From: Neisseria leonii
GTDB lineage: Bacteria; Pseudomonadota; Gammaproteobacteria; Burkholderiales; Neisseriaceae
Reading direction: 5' to 3'
Length of the DNA stretch: 64,000 bases
Assembly (NCBI RefSeq): GCF_028776105.2
Contig: NZ_CP145606.1
Location: 2,142,086-2,206,085, forward strand
Below are positions 16,287 to 24,736 of this stretch, in pieces (position 1 is the first letter of the stretch; each line of letters opens with the position of its first letter). Made by a program: the position numbers and the translations under genes. Under the pieces are notes generated by a model that had not been told where the DNA came from, searched no databases, and saw only the letters and a list, made by a program, of their open reading frames with translations.

Positions 16287-17156
16287 ATGTACGGATTCTT
16301 GGTTGAGCCGTTTGTCGAATTTGATTTTATGCGTTATGCGCTGGCATCGATTGTCTGCCTGTCGTTTTCTGCGGCACCGGTGGGCGTGTTTCTGGTGATG
16401 CGGCGTATGAGTCTGGCGGGTGATGCGCTCGGCCATGCGGTGCTGCCGGGCGCGGCGGCGGGCTATATGGCAGGCGGTTTGAGTCTGCCTGCCATGAGTG
16501 CGGGCGGCCTGATTGCGGGGCTGCTGACGGCATTGCTGGCCGGTGGGGTCAGCCGGTGGACGAATGTGAAGGAAGATGCCAATTTTGCCGCGTTTTATCT
16601 GATCAGTCTGGCGTTGGGGGTGATACTGGTCAGTGCGGGCGGCAGCAGCGTGGATTTGCTGCATCTGCTGTTCGGCTCGGTGCTGGCAGTGGACGTGCCG
16701 TCACTGCAATGGATGGCGGCGGCGGCCACGCTGACGGTGGCGGTTTTGGCGGTCGGGTACCGGCCGCTGCTGTTGGAGAGTGTGGATCCGCTGTTTTTGC
16801 GGACGGTGAACGGCAGAGGGGCGTGGTGGCATTCGGTATTTCTGGTGCTGGTGGTGGTGAATCTGGTAGCGGGTTTTCAGGCTTTGGGGACGCTGATGGC
16901 GGTGGGTATGATGATGCTGCCCGCAGTCAGTGCGCGCCTGTGGGCACGCAGTATGGGCGCACTGTTCGGTTTGTCGGCGGTGTTCGCGCTGCTGTGCGGT
17001 ACGGCGGGGCTGCTGTTTTCGTATTATGCGGACATTCCGTCCGGCCCTGCGGTCATTCTGTTTTGCGGGGCGTGGTATCTGGTGTCCGTTGTGTTCGGCC
17101 GCGCAGGCGGTATCGTATGGAAAGGCGGTGTATCGGCCGCAGGAGGATCGTGGTAA
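16287..17156 (+). CDS. znuB: Zinc ABC transporter, permease
   Basis: 289 residues of the ABC-3 metal permease family, with about eight membrane segments. It opens near FMRYALASIVCLSFSAAPVG and contains the family pattern RRMSLAGDALGHAVLPG. The start is MYGFLVEPF; an upstream in-frame ATG reads through a DUS. The stop overlaps the znuA start (TAATG). The gap to znuC is 93 bases and contains a DUS in each direction (16185-16194 and about 16256-16265), a possible weak terminator inside the operon. Confidence 0.9.
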   Translation: MYGFLVEPFVEFDFMRYALASIVCLSFSAAPVGVFLVMRRMSLAGDALGHAVLPGAAAGYMAGGLSLPAMSAGGLIAGLLTALLAGGVSRWTNVKEDANFAAFYLISLALGVILVSAGGSSVDLLHLLFGSVLAVDVPSLQWMAAAATLTVAVLAVGYRPLLLESVDPLFLRTVNGRGAWWHSVFLVLVVVNLVAGFQALGTLMAVGMMMLPAVSARLWARSMGALFGLSAVFALLCGTAGLLFSYYADIPSGPAVILFCGAWYLVSVVFGRAGGIVWKGGVSAAGGSW

Positions 17157-18058
17157 TGAAGGTAGTGGTAAGAAAAGTGGCCTGTCGGGTGTTTGCCGTG
17201 TCGCTATGGCTGTTGGCGGGTGCGGTGTCGGCCGCCCAGCTGCCGGTGCTGGCCGGTTTCAGTATCGTGGGAGATGTGGCCAAGGCGGTGGGCGGCAGCA
17301 AAGTGGCGGTTACGAATCTGATTGAAGCCGGTCAGGATGCCCATGCTTATCATCTGACCGGCAGCGGTGTGCGTAAAATCCGTGCGGCCAAGCTGGTGCT
17401 GCTCAACGGTTTGGGGTTCGAACCGGCCGATGTGCAGCGTGCGGTGCGCCAGAGTAAAGTGCCCTATGTCGAAGCGGCGGCGGGTATCGCGCCTATTGAG
17501 GCGGACCACAGCCATAGTCATCACGGTCATGACCACGGCGAGTTTGATCCGCATGTGTGGCACGACCCGGTATTGATGCAGACGTATGCCGCCAATGTGG
17601 CCGCTGCATTGGTCAAAGCCGATCCGGCCAACCGCGATTACTATCAAGGCCGTCTGAAAAGCTATATTGCCGAATTGAAGCAGCTCGATATCTATGCGCG
17701 CAGCCGGTTTAACCGCATTCCGGCGGGCAAACGCAGGGTTCTGACCGGACATGAGGCCTTTGCCTATTTGGGTAAACGCTACGGCATACGCTTTTACGCA
17801 CCACAGGGTGCAGGTGAAGCACAGCCTTCGGCCAGACAGGTTGCCGCACTCATCCGCAGCCTGCGCCAAAACCGGGTCAAGGCAGTATTCGGCGAGTACG
17901 GAAAAGATATGCGCATGATTGAGCAGATTGCCCGCGGGAGCGGTGTAAAATTGGGCGGCAGACTGCATGCCGATACTTTGGGGAGCAGTACGGAGGCCGA
18001 TACTTACATTAAAATGTTCCGGCACAATATCGATGTACTGGCCGATGCCATGCAGTAA
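17156..18058 (+). CDS. znuA: Zinc ABC transporter, substrate-binding protein
   Basis: 300 residues with a signal peptide (VFAVSLWLLAGAVSA, cleavage near AxA-A). The metal ligands are visible: His in AHAYHLTGS, then a His/Asp-rich loop (HSHSHHGHDHGE) before DPHVWHDP, and later His in TGHEAFAYL. The His-rich loop is diagnostic of zinc rather than manganese binders. The lipobox Cys is absent, so this is a soluble periplasmic form. One DUS is embedded in frame as QGRLK. Confidence 0.93.
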   Translation: MKVVVRKVACRVFAVSLWLLAGAVSAAQLPVLAGFSIVGDVAKAVGGSKVAVTNLIEAGQDAHAYHLTGSGVRKIRAAKLVLLNGLGFEPADVQRAVRQSKVPYVEAAAGIAPIEADHSHSHHGHDHGEFDPHVWHDPVLMQTYAANVAAALVKADPANRDYYQGRLKSYIAELKQLDIYARSRFNRIPAGKRRVLTGHEAFAYLGKRYGIRFYAPQGAGEAQPSARQVAALIRSLRQNRVKAVFGEYGKDMRMIEQIARGSGVKLGGRLHADTLGSSTEADTYIKMFRHNIDVLADAMQ

Positions 18059-18097
18059 GCGGCCGGCTGGCCGTCTGAAAAACAGCTGCGGGAAAAC

Positions 18098-18126
18098 TTG
18101 ACCTTATTCGGAAAATCGATTAGATT
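18098..18126 (+). promoter_or_regulatory. Sigma-70 promoter of metNIQ
   Basis: TTGACC, 17-base spacer, TAGATT. This leaves a leader of roughly 120 bases before the metN start. Confidence 0.6.
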
Positions 18127-18170
18127 TAGCGTTTTGCGCCGATTTGATACAGCTTGCGGGCGGAACAGCT

Positions 18171-18235
18171 AAAGCGGTAGGCAGCGGGAAGCCCGCTGCG
18201 CTTTGAGCCCGTTGTGTCGCACATCGGGCTTTGTT
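18171..18235 (+). promoter_or_regulatory. Structured leader (two hairpins) before metN
   Basis: Hairpin 1 pairs GCAGCGGG (18181-18188) with CCCGCTGC (18192-18199), extended by AAAGC/GCTTT across a bulge. Hairpin 2 pairs AGCCCG (18206-18211) with CGGGCT (18225-18230), has GTG/CAC inside and is followed by TTGTTGT, like a weak intrinsic terminator 22 bases before the ATG. It may be an attenuator or an unassigned methionine/SAM-responsive element. I could not match it to a known riboswitch. Confidence 0.5.
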
Positions 18236-18252
18236 GTATGGTTTGAACGCAT

Positions 18253-18990
18253 ATGATTATTTTGAACGAGGTCTCCAAGCGTTATCCGACGGCCGGGAAA
18301 GGCTGGTTCAGCGCAGTATCGCCGTTGAGCCTCAGTATCGGGCAGGGCGAGATTTTCGGCCTGATGGGCTATTCGGGCGCGGGCAAATCCACACTGCTGC
18401 GCCTGATTAACCTGCTGGAACGGCCCGACAGCGGCACGGTAACGGTAAACGGGCAGGAACTGACCGCCATGAACGCCGCCCAGCTGCGCCGCGCCCGTCA
18501 GAATATCGGTATGGTGTTCCAGCAGTTTAACCTGCTGGCCAACCGGACCGTAGCCGACAATGTGGCTTTTCCGCTGGAAATTGCCGGCTGGCCGTCTGAA
18601 AAAACGGCCGTGCGGGTGAAGGAATGTCTGGAAATCGTCGGTTTGGCCGACCGTGCCGCGCATTATCCCGCCCAGTTGTCGGGCGGCCAGAAACAGCGGG
18701 TCGGCATTGCCCGCGCACTGGCACCCAGCCCGCGTGTGATTCTGGCCGACGAGCCGACTTCCGCACTCGACCCGGCCACCACCCGCAGTGTGCTGGCCTG
18801 TTTGGAAGACATCAACAAACGCTTCAACGTTACCGTCGTCATCGTTACCCACGAAATGAGCGTGTTGCGCCGCCTGTGCCACCGTGCCGCGCTGCTGCAC
18901 AAGGGGCAGCTGGTCGAAGTGGTGGACGTTGCGGGCAACCAAATCCGCGCCCAATCGGCCATCGGCCGCGAACTGACTCAGGAGGATTGA
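18253..18990 (+). CDS. metN: Methionine ABC transporter, ATP-binding protein
   Basis: 245 residues. Walker A GYSGAGKST, Q-loop VFQQFNLLANRTV, signature LSGGQKQRVGIARAL, Walker B VILADEPTSALD and H-loop VTHEM are all present. It energises uptake of D- and L-methionine with MetI and MetQ. E. coli MetN is about 100 residues longer because of a C-terminal NIL/ACT-like domain that senses internal methionine. That domain is absent here, so trans-inhibition by methionine must differ. A DUS is embedded in frame as WPSEK. metI begins one base after the stop codon. Confidence 0.92.
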   Translation: MIILNEVSKRYPTAGKGWFSAVSPLSLSIGQGEIFGLMGYSGAGKSTLLRLINLLERPDSGTVTVNGQELTAMNAAQLRRARQNIGMVFQQFNLLANRTVADNVAFPLEIAGWPSEKTAVRVKECLEIVGLADRAAHYPAQLSGGQKQRVGIARALAPSPRVILADEPTSALDPATTRSVLACLEDINKRFNVTVVIVTHEMSVLRRLCHRAALLHKGQLVEVVDVAGNQIRAQSAIGRELTQED

Positions 18991-18991
18991 G

Positions 18992-19678
18992 ATGGACGCT
19001 GCTTTTTGGGAACGTGTCGTGCAGACCGTTTCGGCCATGCGCGGCGAAATTGTGCAGGCTTTGTGGGAAACTTTTGTGATGGTAGGTCTGTCCACCACAT
19101 TTGCTGTTTTGTTCGGTACCGTGCTCGGTGTAGCTCTGTTTGTCAGCGGCAGCCGCCAGCTTTATTACAGCCGCAGTATATATTTCCTGCTGGACAATCT
19201 GGTCAACCTGATGCGTGCGTTTCCGTTTGTGATTCTGATGATTGCCATGATTCCTGCCACCCGCGCCGTTGTCGGCACGACCATCGGGCCGGTGGCCGCA
19301 TCGCTGGTATTGAGCGTGTCGGGCATGTTCTATTTTGCCCGTCTGGTGGAGCAGAACCTGCGCGAAGTCCCGCGAGGCGTGATTGAAGCGGCCATCAGTA
19401 TGGGCGCGACACCGGCAGACGTGATTCGGAAAGTCCTGCTGAACGAAGCCCGTGCAGGCATGGTGTCGAGCATCACTGTTTTGGCCATCGGCCTGCTCTC
19501 GTACAGCGCGGCGGCCGGCATGATCGGCGGCGGCGGCTTGGGCGACTTGGCCATCCGCTACGGCTACTACCGCTATCAAACCGAGATGATTGTCTTTATT
19601 GTCGCTATTTTGGTGCTGCTGGTGATTCTGATGCAGGGCAGCGGCAACCGGCTGGCGCGCAAACTGGACAAACGTTGA
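18992..19678 (+). CDS. metI: Methionine ABC transporter, permease
   Basis: 228 residues with about five membrane segments. The EAA cytoplasmic loop that docks on MetN is seen at GVIEAAISMGATPADVIRKVLL. The start ATG follows the metN stop immediately with AGGAGG upstream, so translation is probably coupled. The length and motif match the MetI family. Confidence 0.93.
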   Translation: MDAAFWERVVQTVSAMRGEIVQALWETFVMVGLSTTFAVLFGTVLGVALFVSGSRQLYYSRSIYFLLDNLVNLMRAFPFVILMIAMIPATRAVVGTTIGPVAASLVLSVSGMFYFARLVEQNLREVPRGVIEAAISMGATPADVIRKVLLNEARAGMVSSITVLAIGLLSYSAAAGMIGGGGLGDLAIRYGYYRYQTEMIVFIVAILVLLVILMQGSGNRLARKLDKR

Positions 19679-19715
19679 TTTTGTTACCCTGCTATTTGAT
19701 GAAATGGAGAATATA

Positions 19716-20636
19716 ATGAACGCAGTAATGAAAACCTTCTCATTTACCGCACTGGCACTGGTACTGGCCGCCTGCGGCGGTCAGAAACAGGAAACCGCAC
19801 CTGCGGCCGCTTCCGAAGCTTCCGCCGCTTCTGCGCCGACGGCAGCGGCCGAGAAAAAGGAAATCGTCATCGGTACCACCGTCGGCGATTTCGGCGATAT
19901 GGTGAAAGAGCAGATTGAGCCGCTGCTGAAAGAAAAAGGTTACAGCGTGCGCCTGGTGGAATTTACCGATTACGTGCGCCCGAATCTGGCCTTGGCCGAA
20001 GGCGAACTGGACTTGAACGTTTTCCAGCACAAACCGTATCTGGACAACTTCAAAGCCGAACACAAGCTGGACATCACCGAAGTCTTCCAAGTGCCGACCG
20101 CGCCGCTGGGTCTGTATCCGGGTAAACTTGCTTCACTGGACGACGTGAAAGAGGGCAGCACCGTATCCGCGCCGAACGATCCGTCCAACTTTGCCCGCGC
20201 GCTGGTGATGCTGGACGAATTGGGCTGGATTAAGCTGAAAGAAGGCGTGAATCCGCTGACGGCCTCCAAAGCCGACATTGCCGAAAACCCGAAAAATATC
20301 CAAATCGTCGAGCTGGAAGCCGCACAGCTGCCGCGCAGCCGCCAAGATGTCGACTTCGCGGTGGTAAACGGCAACTACGCCATGAGCAGCGGCATGAAGC
20401 TGACCGAAACCCTGTTCCAGGAGCCGAGCTTCGCTTATGTGAACTGGGCGGCCGTGAAAACTGCCGACAAAGACAGCCAATGGTTGAAAGACGTGAACGA
20501 CGCGTACAATTCCGAAGCCTTCAAGTCTTACGCGCACAAACGTTTTGCCGGTTACAAATATCCCGCTTCATGGGGTGAAAACGCTGTTACCGGTGCGCAG
20601 GCCGAAGCTGCTTCCGCCGCTTCCGCCACCAAGTAA
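19716..20636 (+). CDS. metQ: Methionine-binding lipoprotein
   Basis: 306 residues. A lipoprotein signal peptide ends in LVLAACGG, with lipidation on the Cys. An Ala/Ser/Pro-rich linker follows (about residues 25-50), then the NlpA/MetQ domain beginning KKEIVIGTTVGDFGDM. FTDYVRPNLALAEGELDLNVFQH and VNGNYAMSSG are family hallmarks. It is the neisserial homologue of the vaccine-studied antigen GNA1946. The C-terminus repeats the Ala-Ser-Ala composition of the linker (EAASAASATK). The chosen start has TGGAGA upstream. Confidence 0.93.
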   Translation: MNAVMKTFSFTALALVLAACGGQKQETAPAAASEASAASAPTAAAEKKEIVIGTTVGDFGDMVKEQIEPLLKEKGYSVRLVEFTDYVRPNLALAEGELDLNVFQHKPYLDNFKAEHKLDITEVFQVPTAPLGLYPGKLASLDDVKEGSTVSAPNDPSNFARALVMLDELGWIKLKEGVNPLTASKADIAENPKNIQIVELEAAQLPRSRQDVDFAVVNGNYAMSSGMKLTETLFQEPSFAYVNWAAVKTADKDSQWLKDVNDAYNSEAFKSYAHKRFAGYKYPASWGENAVTGAQAEAASAASATK

Positions 20637-20649
20637 TTCCGGTGCAGTT

Positions 20650-20695
20650 GAGGCCGTCTGAAAAACGCGTTCCGCCGTTTTTCAGACGGCCTTTT
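20650..20695 (+). terminator. DUS inverted-pair terminator after metQ
   Basis: GAGGCCGTCTGAAAAACG faces CGTTTTTCAGACGGCC and is followed by TTTTT. Confidence 0.88.
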
Positions 20696-20739
20696 TCCGG
20701 TTTGCTATACTGGTATCGGTTACGGGGTTGGGTAGAACC

Positions 20740-20765
20740 GTAGTTGTCGGATTCTCGAATCCGGC
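20740..20765 (+). repeat. REP-like palindrome upstream of nudF
   Basis: GTAG, two extra bases, GTCGGATTC, loop TC, GAATCCGGC. A divergent copy with one G:T-type change in the arm. Confidence 0.6.
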
Positions 20766-20900
20766 AACCGATAAAATCAATATGCCGACCGACCGGAATG
20801 TGATTTGCCGAAACGGCGGCGGCATATCCGGCGTTATCCCTTGCGCCGTTTGACCGGTTTGCCCGCGCCGTGCGTCCCCTGTTGGAAAAGAGGCTGTTTG

Positions 20901-21449
20901 ATGGATTTGACCGAAACCCTGATCGACAGCGAGCCGGTTTTCGACGGTTCGTTTCTGAACATTTCCCACGACCGCGTGCGCCTGCCCGACGGCGGCGAAG
21001 GGCGGCGGATCGTGGTGCGCCACCCCGGCGCGGCCTGTGTGTTGGCGGTAACGGACGACAACCGTGCGGTGCTGGTGCGCCAGTGGCGGCATCCGGCAGG
21101 CGGCGCGCTGCTCGAACTGCCGGCCGGCAAGCTGGATGCGGGCGAAGACCCGGCGCAATGTGCTTTGCGCGAATTGGCCGAAGAAACGCCTTATACGGCC
21201 GGGCGCGTATCCCTGATTGCCGTGTTCTACACCGCACCCGGTTTCTGCGACGAAAAAATGTATCTCTACCGGGCTCACGGCGTGCGCGGGGACAGCGGCT
21301 TGTCGCCCGATGCCGACGAATTTGTCGAAACCGTGCTGCTGGATCGAAAACAAGTGCGCGCCGCGCTTTCAGACGGCCGCATTCAGGACGCGAAAACCAT
21401 TATCGGCCTGCAAAACTGGCTGTTGGAAAACGGAGGGGAAAGGACATGA
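20901..21449 (+). CDS. nudF: ADP-ribose pyrophosphatase-like Nudix hydrolase
   Basis: 182 residues. It likely splits ADP-ribose to AMP and ribose 5-phosphate. The Nudix box runs GKLDAGEDPAQCALRELAEE, and the RExxEE metal site is complete. The position normally held by Gly just after (EETG) is Pro here (EETP). The upstream GGALLELPAG and the downstream AVFYTAPGFCDEKMYLY segment fit the NudF/ADPRase branch. A DUS in the opposite orientation is read in frame as LSDGR. The stop overlaps gloB. Confidence 0.85.
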   Translation: MDLTETLIDSEPVFDGSFLNISHDRVRLPDGGEGRRIVVRHPGAACVLAVTDDNRAVLVRQWRHPAGGALLELPAGKLDAGEDPAQCALRELAEETPYTAGRVSLIAVFYTAPGFCDEKMYLYRAHGVRGDSGLSPDADEFVETVLLDRKQVRAALSDGRIQDAKTIIGLQNWLLENGGERT

Positions 21450-22201
21450 TGCGTATCGAGCCGGTAACGGCATTTGACGATAATTATATCTGGCTGCTGG
21501 TGTCGGACGGCGAAGCGGTGTGCATCGATCCGGGACAGAGCGCGCCGGTGGCCGAGTACCTGCAACGAAACCGTCTGCGGCTCGCCCAAATATGGATTAC
21601 CCACCTGCACGGCGACCATACCGGCGGCATAGAAGATTTGAAAAAACAGTTTCCCGACTGCCGCGTGTTCGGCGGCGGCGATATTGCGGCGCGCACCCAT
21701 GATGCCTCCGGGAGCAGTGTGTTGGGCTTTGCGGGCTGCCGTGCCGAAGTGTGGGCGGTGCCGGGGCATACCGACCAACACTTGGCCTATCTGCTGCACG
21801 GTTCGGACGGCCGCCTGCACGTTTTCTGCGGCGATACGCTGTTTTCCGCCGGCTGCGGGCGCGTGTTCAGCGGCACGGCACAGGATTTGTACCGCAGCCT
21901 GCAACGCTTCGACAGTCTGCCGCCCGATACCCTGTTTTATCCCGCCCACGAATACACCGCCGCCAATCTGGATTTTGCCGCCCATATCGAGCCGGACAAT
22001 AGCGACATCGCCGCCGCACAGACAGCGGCCGCCGATACCCCCACGCTGCCGGTTACGCTGGCGCACGAGCGGCGCATCAATCCGTTTCTGCGCATCATGC
22101 AACCTGCGGTGCGTGCGGCCGTCCGGCGCGAAATGCCTGAAACGGACGACACGCCTGAGGCGCGGTTTGCTGCCCTGCGCGACTGGAAAAACCGCTTTTA
22201 G
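21446..22201 (+). CDS. gloB: Hydroxyacylglutathione hydrolase (glyoxalase II)
   Basis: 251 residues. A metallo-beta-lactamase fold enzyme that hydrolyses S-lactoylglutathione in methylglyoxal detoxification. The binuclear metal site is ITHLHGDHTGG, with further ligands in VPGHTDQHL, FCGDTLFSAGCGR and PAHEYTAANL. The C-terminal HAGH domain with the substrate-binding Arg (HERRINPF) is present. ATG at 21446 or 21449 overlaps the nudF stop. The full length makes function likely. Confidence 0.95.
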   Translation: MMRIEPVTAFDDNYIWLLVSDGEAVCIDPGQSAPVAEYLQRNRLRLAQIWITHLHGDHTGGIEDLKKQFPDCRVFGGGDIAARTHDASGSSVLGFAGCRAEVWAVPGHTDQHLAYLLHGSDGRLHVFCGDTLFSAGCGRVFSGTAQDLYRSLQRFDSLPPDTLFYPAHEYTAANLDFAAHIEPDNSDIAAAQTAAADTPTLPVTLAHERRINPFLRIMQPAVRAAVRREMPETDDTPEARFAALRDWKNRF

Positions 22202-22287
22202 CCGCACCTTTACGTAAACCGGCTTCATCGGGGCGGCGAATCGGTTTACAATGCCGCCCTGATTGTGGCCGTCTGAAAACACAGAAT

Positions 22288-22782
22288 ATGCAGAAAACTT
22301 CCAAACTTCCCTATTTTTTACTGGCTGTTGCCGCTTTTGCGGCCGACCAATTGAGCAAAATACTGGTTTTGTCGAAATTTGAGTATGCCGAACGGCTTAA
22401 TGTGATTCCCGGTTTTTTCGACCTCACTTTGGTGTACAACCCCGGTGCGGCATTCAGCTTTCTGGCCGACGCGGGCGGCTGGCAGAAATATTTTTTTCTG
22501 GTGCTGGCGGCGGTTATCTGCATCTGGCTGGCACGCAGCATAGTGAAAGACGAGTTCGGCGCCTGGGGCAAATGGGGCGCCGCGATGATTATCGGCGGCG
22601 CATTGGGCAATGTGGCCGACCGCCTGCAACACGGCCATGTCGTCGATTATTTTCTGTTTTACTGGCAAAACTGGTATTACCCCACTTTCAACGTAGCAGA
22701 CTGCTTTATCTGCACCGGCGCGGTACTGCTGGTAATCGACGGCTTCAAACAGCCGAAGAAAAAGACGGAACAGGCCGTCTGA
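22288..22782 (+). CDS. lspA: Lipoprotein signal peptidase (signal peptidase II)
   Basis: 164 residues with four membrane segments. It cleaves the signal peptide of prolipoproteins such as MetQ and NlpD in this window. The conserved blocks are YNPGAAFSFL, GGALGNVADRLQHGHVVDYF (first catalytic Asp) and FNVADCFIC (second catalytic Asp). The stop lies inside a DUS, giving an Ala-Val end. ispH follows 27 bases on, the same order as in E. coli lspA-ispH. Confidence 0.97.
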   Translation: MQKTSKLPYFLLAVAAFAADQLSKILVLSKFEYAERLNVIPGFFDLTLVYNPGAAFSFLADAGGWQKYFFLVLAAVICIWLARSIVKDEFGAWGKWGAAMIIGGALGNVADRLQHGHVVDYFLFYWQNWYYPTFNVADCFICTGAVLLVIDGFKQPKKKTEQAV

Positions 22783-22809
22783 AAACGGCTTTGGCAAGGA
22801 TATAGAACC

Positions 22810-23748
22810 GTGAACGACAAAACCATTACGCTGGCCAACCCGCGCGGCTTCTGCGCAGGTGTGGATCGTGCCATCAGCATTGTCGAGCGCGCGCTGGAAG
22901 CATACGGCGCGCCGGTTTATGTGCGGCACGAAGTCGTGCACAACCGGTTTGTGGTGGACAATCTGCGCGAAAAAGGCGCGGTATTTATCGACGATCTGGC
23001 CGATGTGCCCGAAGGTGCGACGCTGATTTATTCGGCGCACGGCGTGAGCAAGGCGGTGCAGGCCGAAGCGGCGGCGCGCGGGTTTCAGGTATTCGATGCC
23101 ACCTGCCCGCTGGTGACCAAAGTGCATAAAGAGGTGGCGCGGCTGGACGAGCAGGGTTATCAGATTATCATGATCGGCCATGCGGGGCATGTCGAAGTGG
23201 AAGGCACGATGGGGCAGCTGCCGGAAGGCAAAATGCTGCTGGTGGAAACCGTGGACGATGTGGCCGCTTTGGTGCCGGACAATCCCGACAAGCTGGCTTA
23301 TGTCAGCCAGACGACTTTGTCGGTCGATGAAACGCGCGACATCATCGCCGCCTTGCAGGCGCGCTTCCCCACCATTAAAAACCCGCACAAAGAAGACATC
23401 TGCTATGCGACGACCAACCGCCAGAAAGCGGTCAAAGATTTGGCGGCCGAATGCGATATTGTGATTGTGGTCGGTTCGCCCGCTTCGTCCAACAGCAACC
23501 GCCTGCGCGAAGTGGCGGCCAATTTGGGCGTGGATGCGTATATGGTGGACAATGCCTCCTATCTGGAAGCGCAATGGTTTGCAGGCAAACAGAAAGTCGG
23601 CGTGACGGCGGGGGCGTCGGCACCGGAAGTGCTGGTGCAGGAGGTGGTGTCGCGCATACGCGAATGGGGGCATGAAACCGTTGTCGAAGGCGAAGGCGCG
23701 GCCGAAAGTATTGTGTTTGTACTGCCCAAAGCCCTGCGCGGAGCGTAG
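22810..23748 (+). CDS. ispH: 4-hydroxy-3-methylbut-2-enyl diphosphate reductase
   Basis: 312 residues. The last enzyme of the MEP pathway, a [4Fe-4S] protein giving IPP and DMAPP. The three cluster Cys are in [26 protein letters not shown] and [13 protein letters not shown]. The catalytic Glu and the His residues binding diphosphate are in [14 protein letters not shown]. Start is GTG at 22810. ispD and ispF of the same pathway lie at 36-37 kb. Confidence 0.97.
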   Translation: MNDKTITLANPRGFCAGVDRAISIVERALEAYGAPVYVRHEVVHNRFVVDNLREKGAVFIDDLADVPEGATLIYSAHGVSKAVQAEAAARGFQVFDATCPLVTKVHKEVARLDEQGYQIIMIGHAGHVEVEGTMGQLPEGKMLLVETVDDVAALVPDNPDKLAYVSQTTLSVDETRDIIAALQARFPTIKNPHKEDICYATTNRQKAVKDLAAECDIVIVVGSPASSNSNRLREVAANLGVDAYMVDNASYLEAQWFAGKQKVGVTAGASAPEVLVQEVVSRIREWGHETVVEGEGAAESIVFVLPKALRGA

Positions 23749-23768
23749 CGGACCGGGTCATGGCCATG

Positions 23769-23809
23769 AAAAACCTCTGTACGGTTCAGATTCCGTACAG
23801 AGGTTTTTT
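23769..23809. terminator. Bidirectional terminator between ispH and the TM2 gene
   Basis: A 16-bp perfect stem AAAAACCTCTGTACGG / CCGTACAGAGGTTTTT with an 8-base loop. A and T runs on the two sides let it serve both converging genes. Confidence 0.92.
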
Positions 23810-23822
23810 GCGGCCGGGCGGT

Positions 23823-24059
23823 TTAAACCACAATCGCGCCCAGCGAATCGGTGGGCTTGAAAGCGGCCAGAATGCCTTCGATGATACCGACCACACCGGG
23901 AATAAACGTCCAGCTGAACAGAAAATACAGAATGCCCGCCCAAACCCGTCCGGCACAGAATTTGTGGACGCCGAAACTGCCGAAGAGCAGTGCCATGGCG
24001 ACATACAGGGCTTTGTTGCAGGTATGCGGATAAGTGGAAGCGTAGGATACGGGCTGCAT
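23823..24059 (-). CDS. TM2 domain-containing membrane protein
   Basis: 78 residues from ATG with a GAAAGGAAAG site upstream. The TM2 domain is complete: YVAMALLFGSFGVHKFCAG is the first helix with the conserved G-x-HxFYxG-like turn, then GILYFLFSWTFIPGVVGIIEGI. Its molecular function is not established in bacteria. It is a two-helix inner membrane protein and appears to be a single gene facing ispH. Confidence 0.85.
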   Translation of the reverse strand: MQPVSYASTYPHTCNKALYVAMALLFGSFGVHKFCAGRVWAGILYFLFSWTFIPGVVGIIEGILAAFKPTDSLGAIVV

Positions 24060-24166
24060 GGTGTCTTTCCTTTCTGAATCGGGCAGGTGCCTAACATGGC
24101 GCGCGCAGGCGGAATTTAAAGGCGGCCTAATGTAAAGAAGCGGCAAAGGCGGGACGGGCAGGGTGG

Positions 24167-24736
24167 TCAGAAACGCAGGTAATGACGTTCGGAAACAAAA
24201 GCGTGCAGTGGGCGGTCGTGCGACTCGTGCGGCAGACGGTCGGCCAGCTGGCAGGCAAAACCGGCGGCGATGCGCCTGGGTGCAAACGGGCAGCGTGCCA
24301 GCGTGGCATCGTAATAGCCGCCGCCCTGACCGAGGCGGAAACCCTGCCGGTCGGCGGCGACGACGGGAATGATGAGTGTGTGCAGCTTGTCGGCACGGAT
24401 GCGTTTGCCTGCAAATTGGGGGATTTTCAGACGGCCTTTGGCGCGTTCGGCCGTCTGATTCGGACGGTAGGGCGTGAACCACAGGCGCAGGCGGCCGCGT
24501 TCGATGTAGGGCAGGTAAACCTGTGCGCCGCGCTGTCGGGCGGTTTTCACCAGAGCCAGCAGCGACATTTCGCTGCCTACCGGCCAATACAGCGCGATTT
24601 TGCACCCGCGTTTGACCAGCGGTTTAAGGCGGCGGACAACGGCCGCTTCGGCCCGCCGGCGGGTATCGCGCGGCAGGTGGAGACGGGCGCGGCGGAAGCG
24701 GCGGCGCAGTTCGGCTTTGTCGGCGGCGGGGTTCAT
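24167..24736 (-). CDS. fau: 5-formyltetrahydrofolate cyclo-ligase
   Basis: 189 residues. It converts 5-formyl-THF to methenyl-THF using ATP. The N-terminal KAELRRRFRRAR region and the C-terminal ATP-binding RLGQGGGYYDATLAR are characteristic. A DUS is embedded in frame as KGRLK. The start overlaps the argA stop by 4 bases (ATGA), so it is translated behind argA. Confidence 0.92.
   Translation of the reverse strand: MNPAADKAELRRRFRRARLHLPRDTRRRAEAAVVRRLKPLVKRGCKIALYWPVGSEMSLLALVKTARQRGAQVYLPYIERGRLRLWFTPYRPNQTAERAKGRLKIPQFAGKRIRADKLHTLIIPVVAADRQGFRLGQGGGYYDATLARCPFAPRRIAAGFACQLADRLPHESHDRPLHAFVSERHYLRF

Noticed and set aside
18171..18235. Known SAM or SAH riboswitch before metN
   Set aside because: I could not find the conserved core of any class I can recall, so only a structured leader is claimed.
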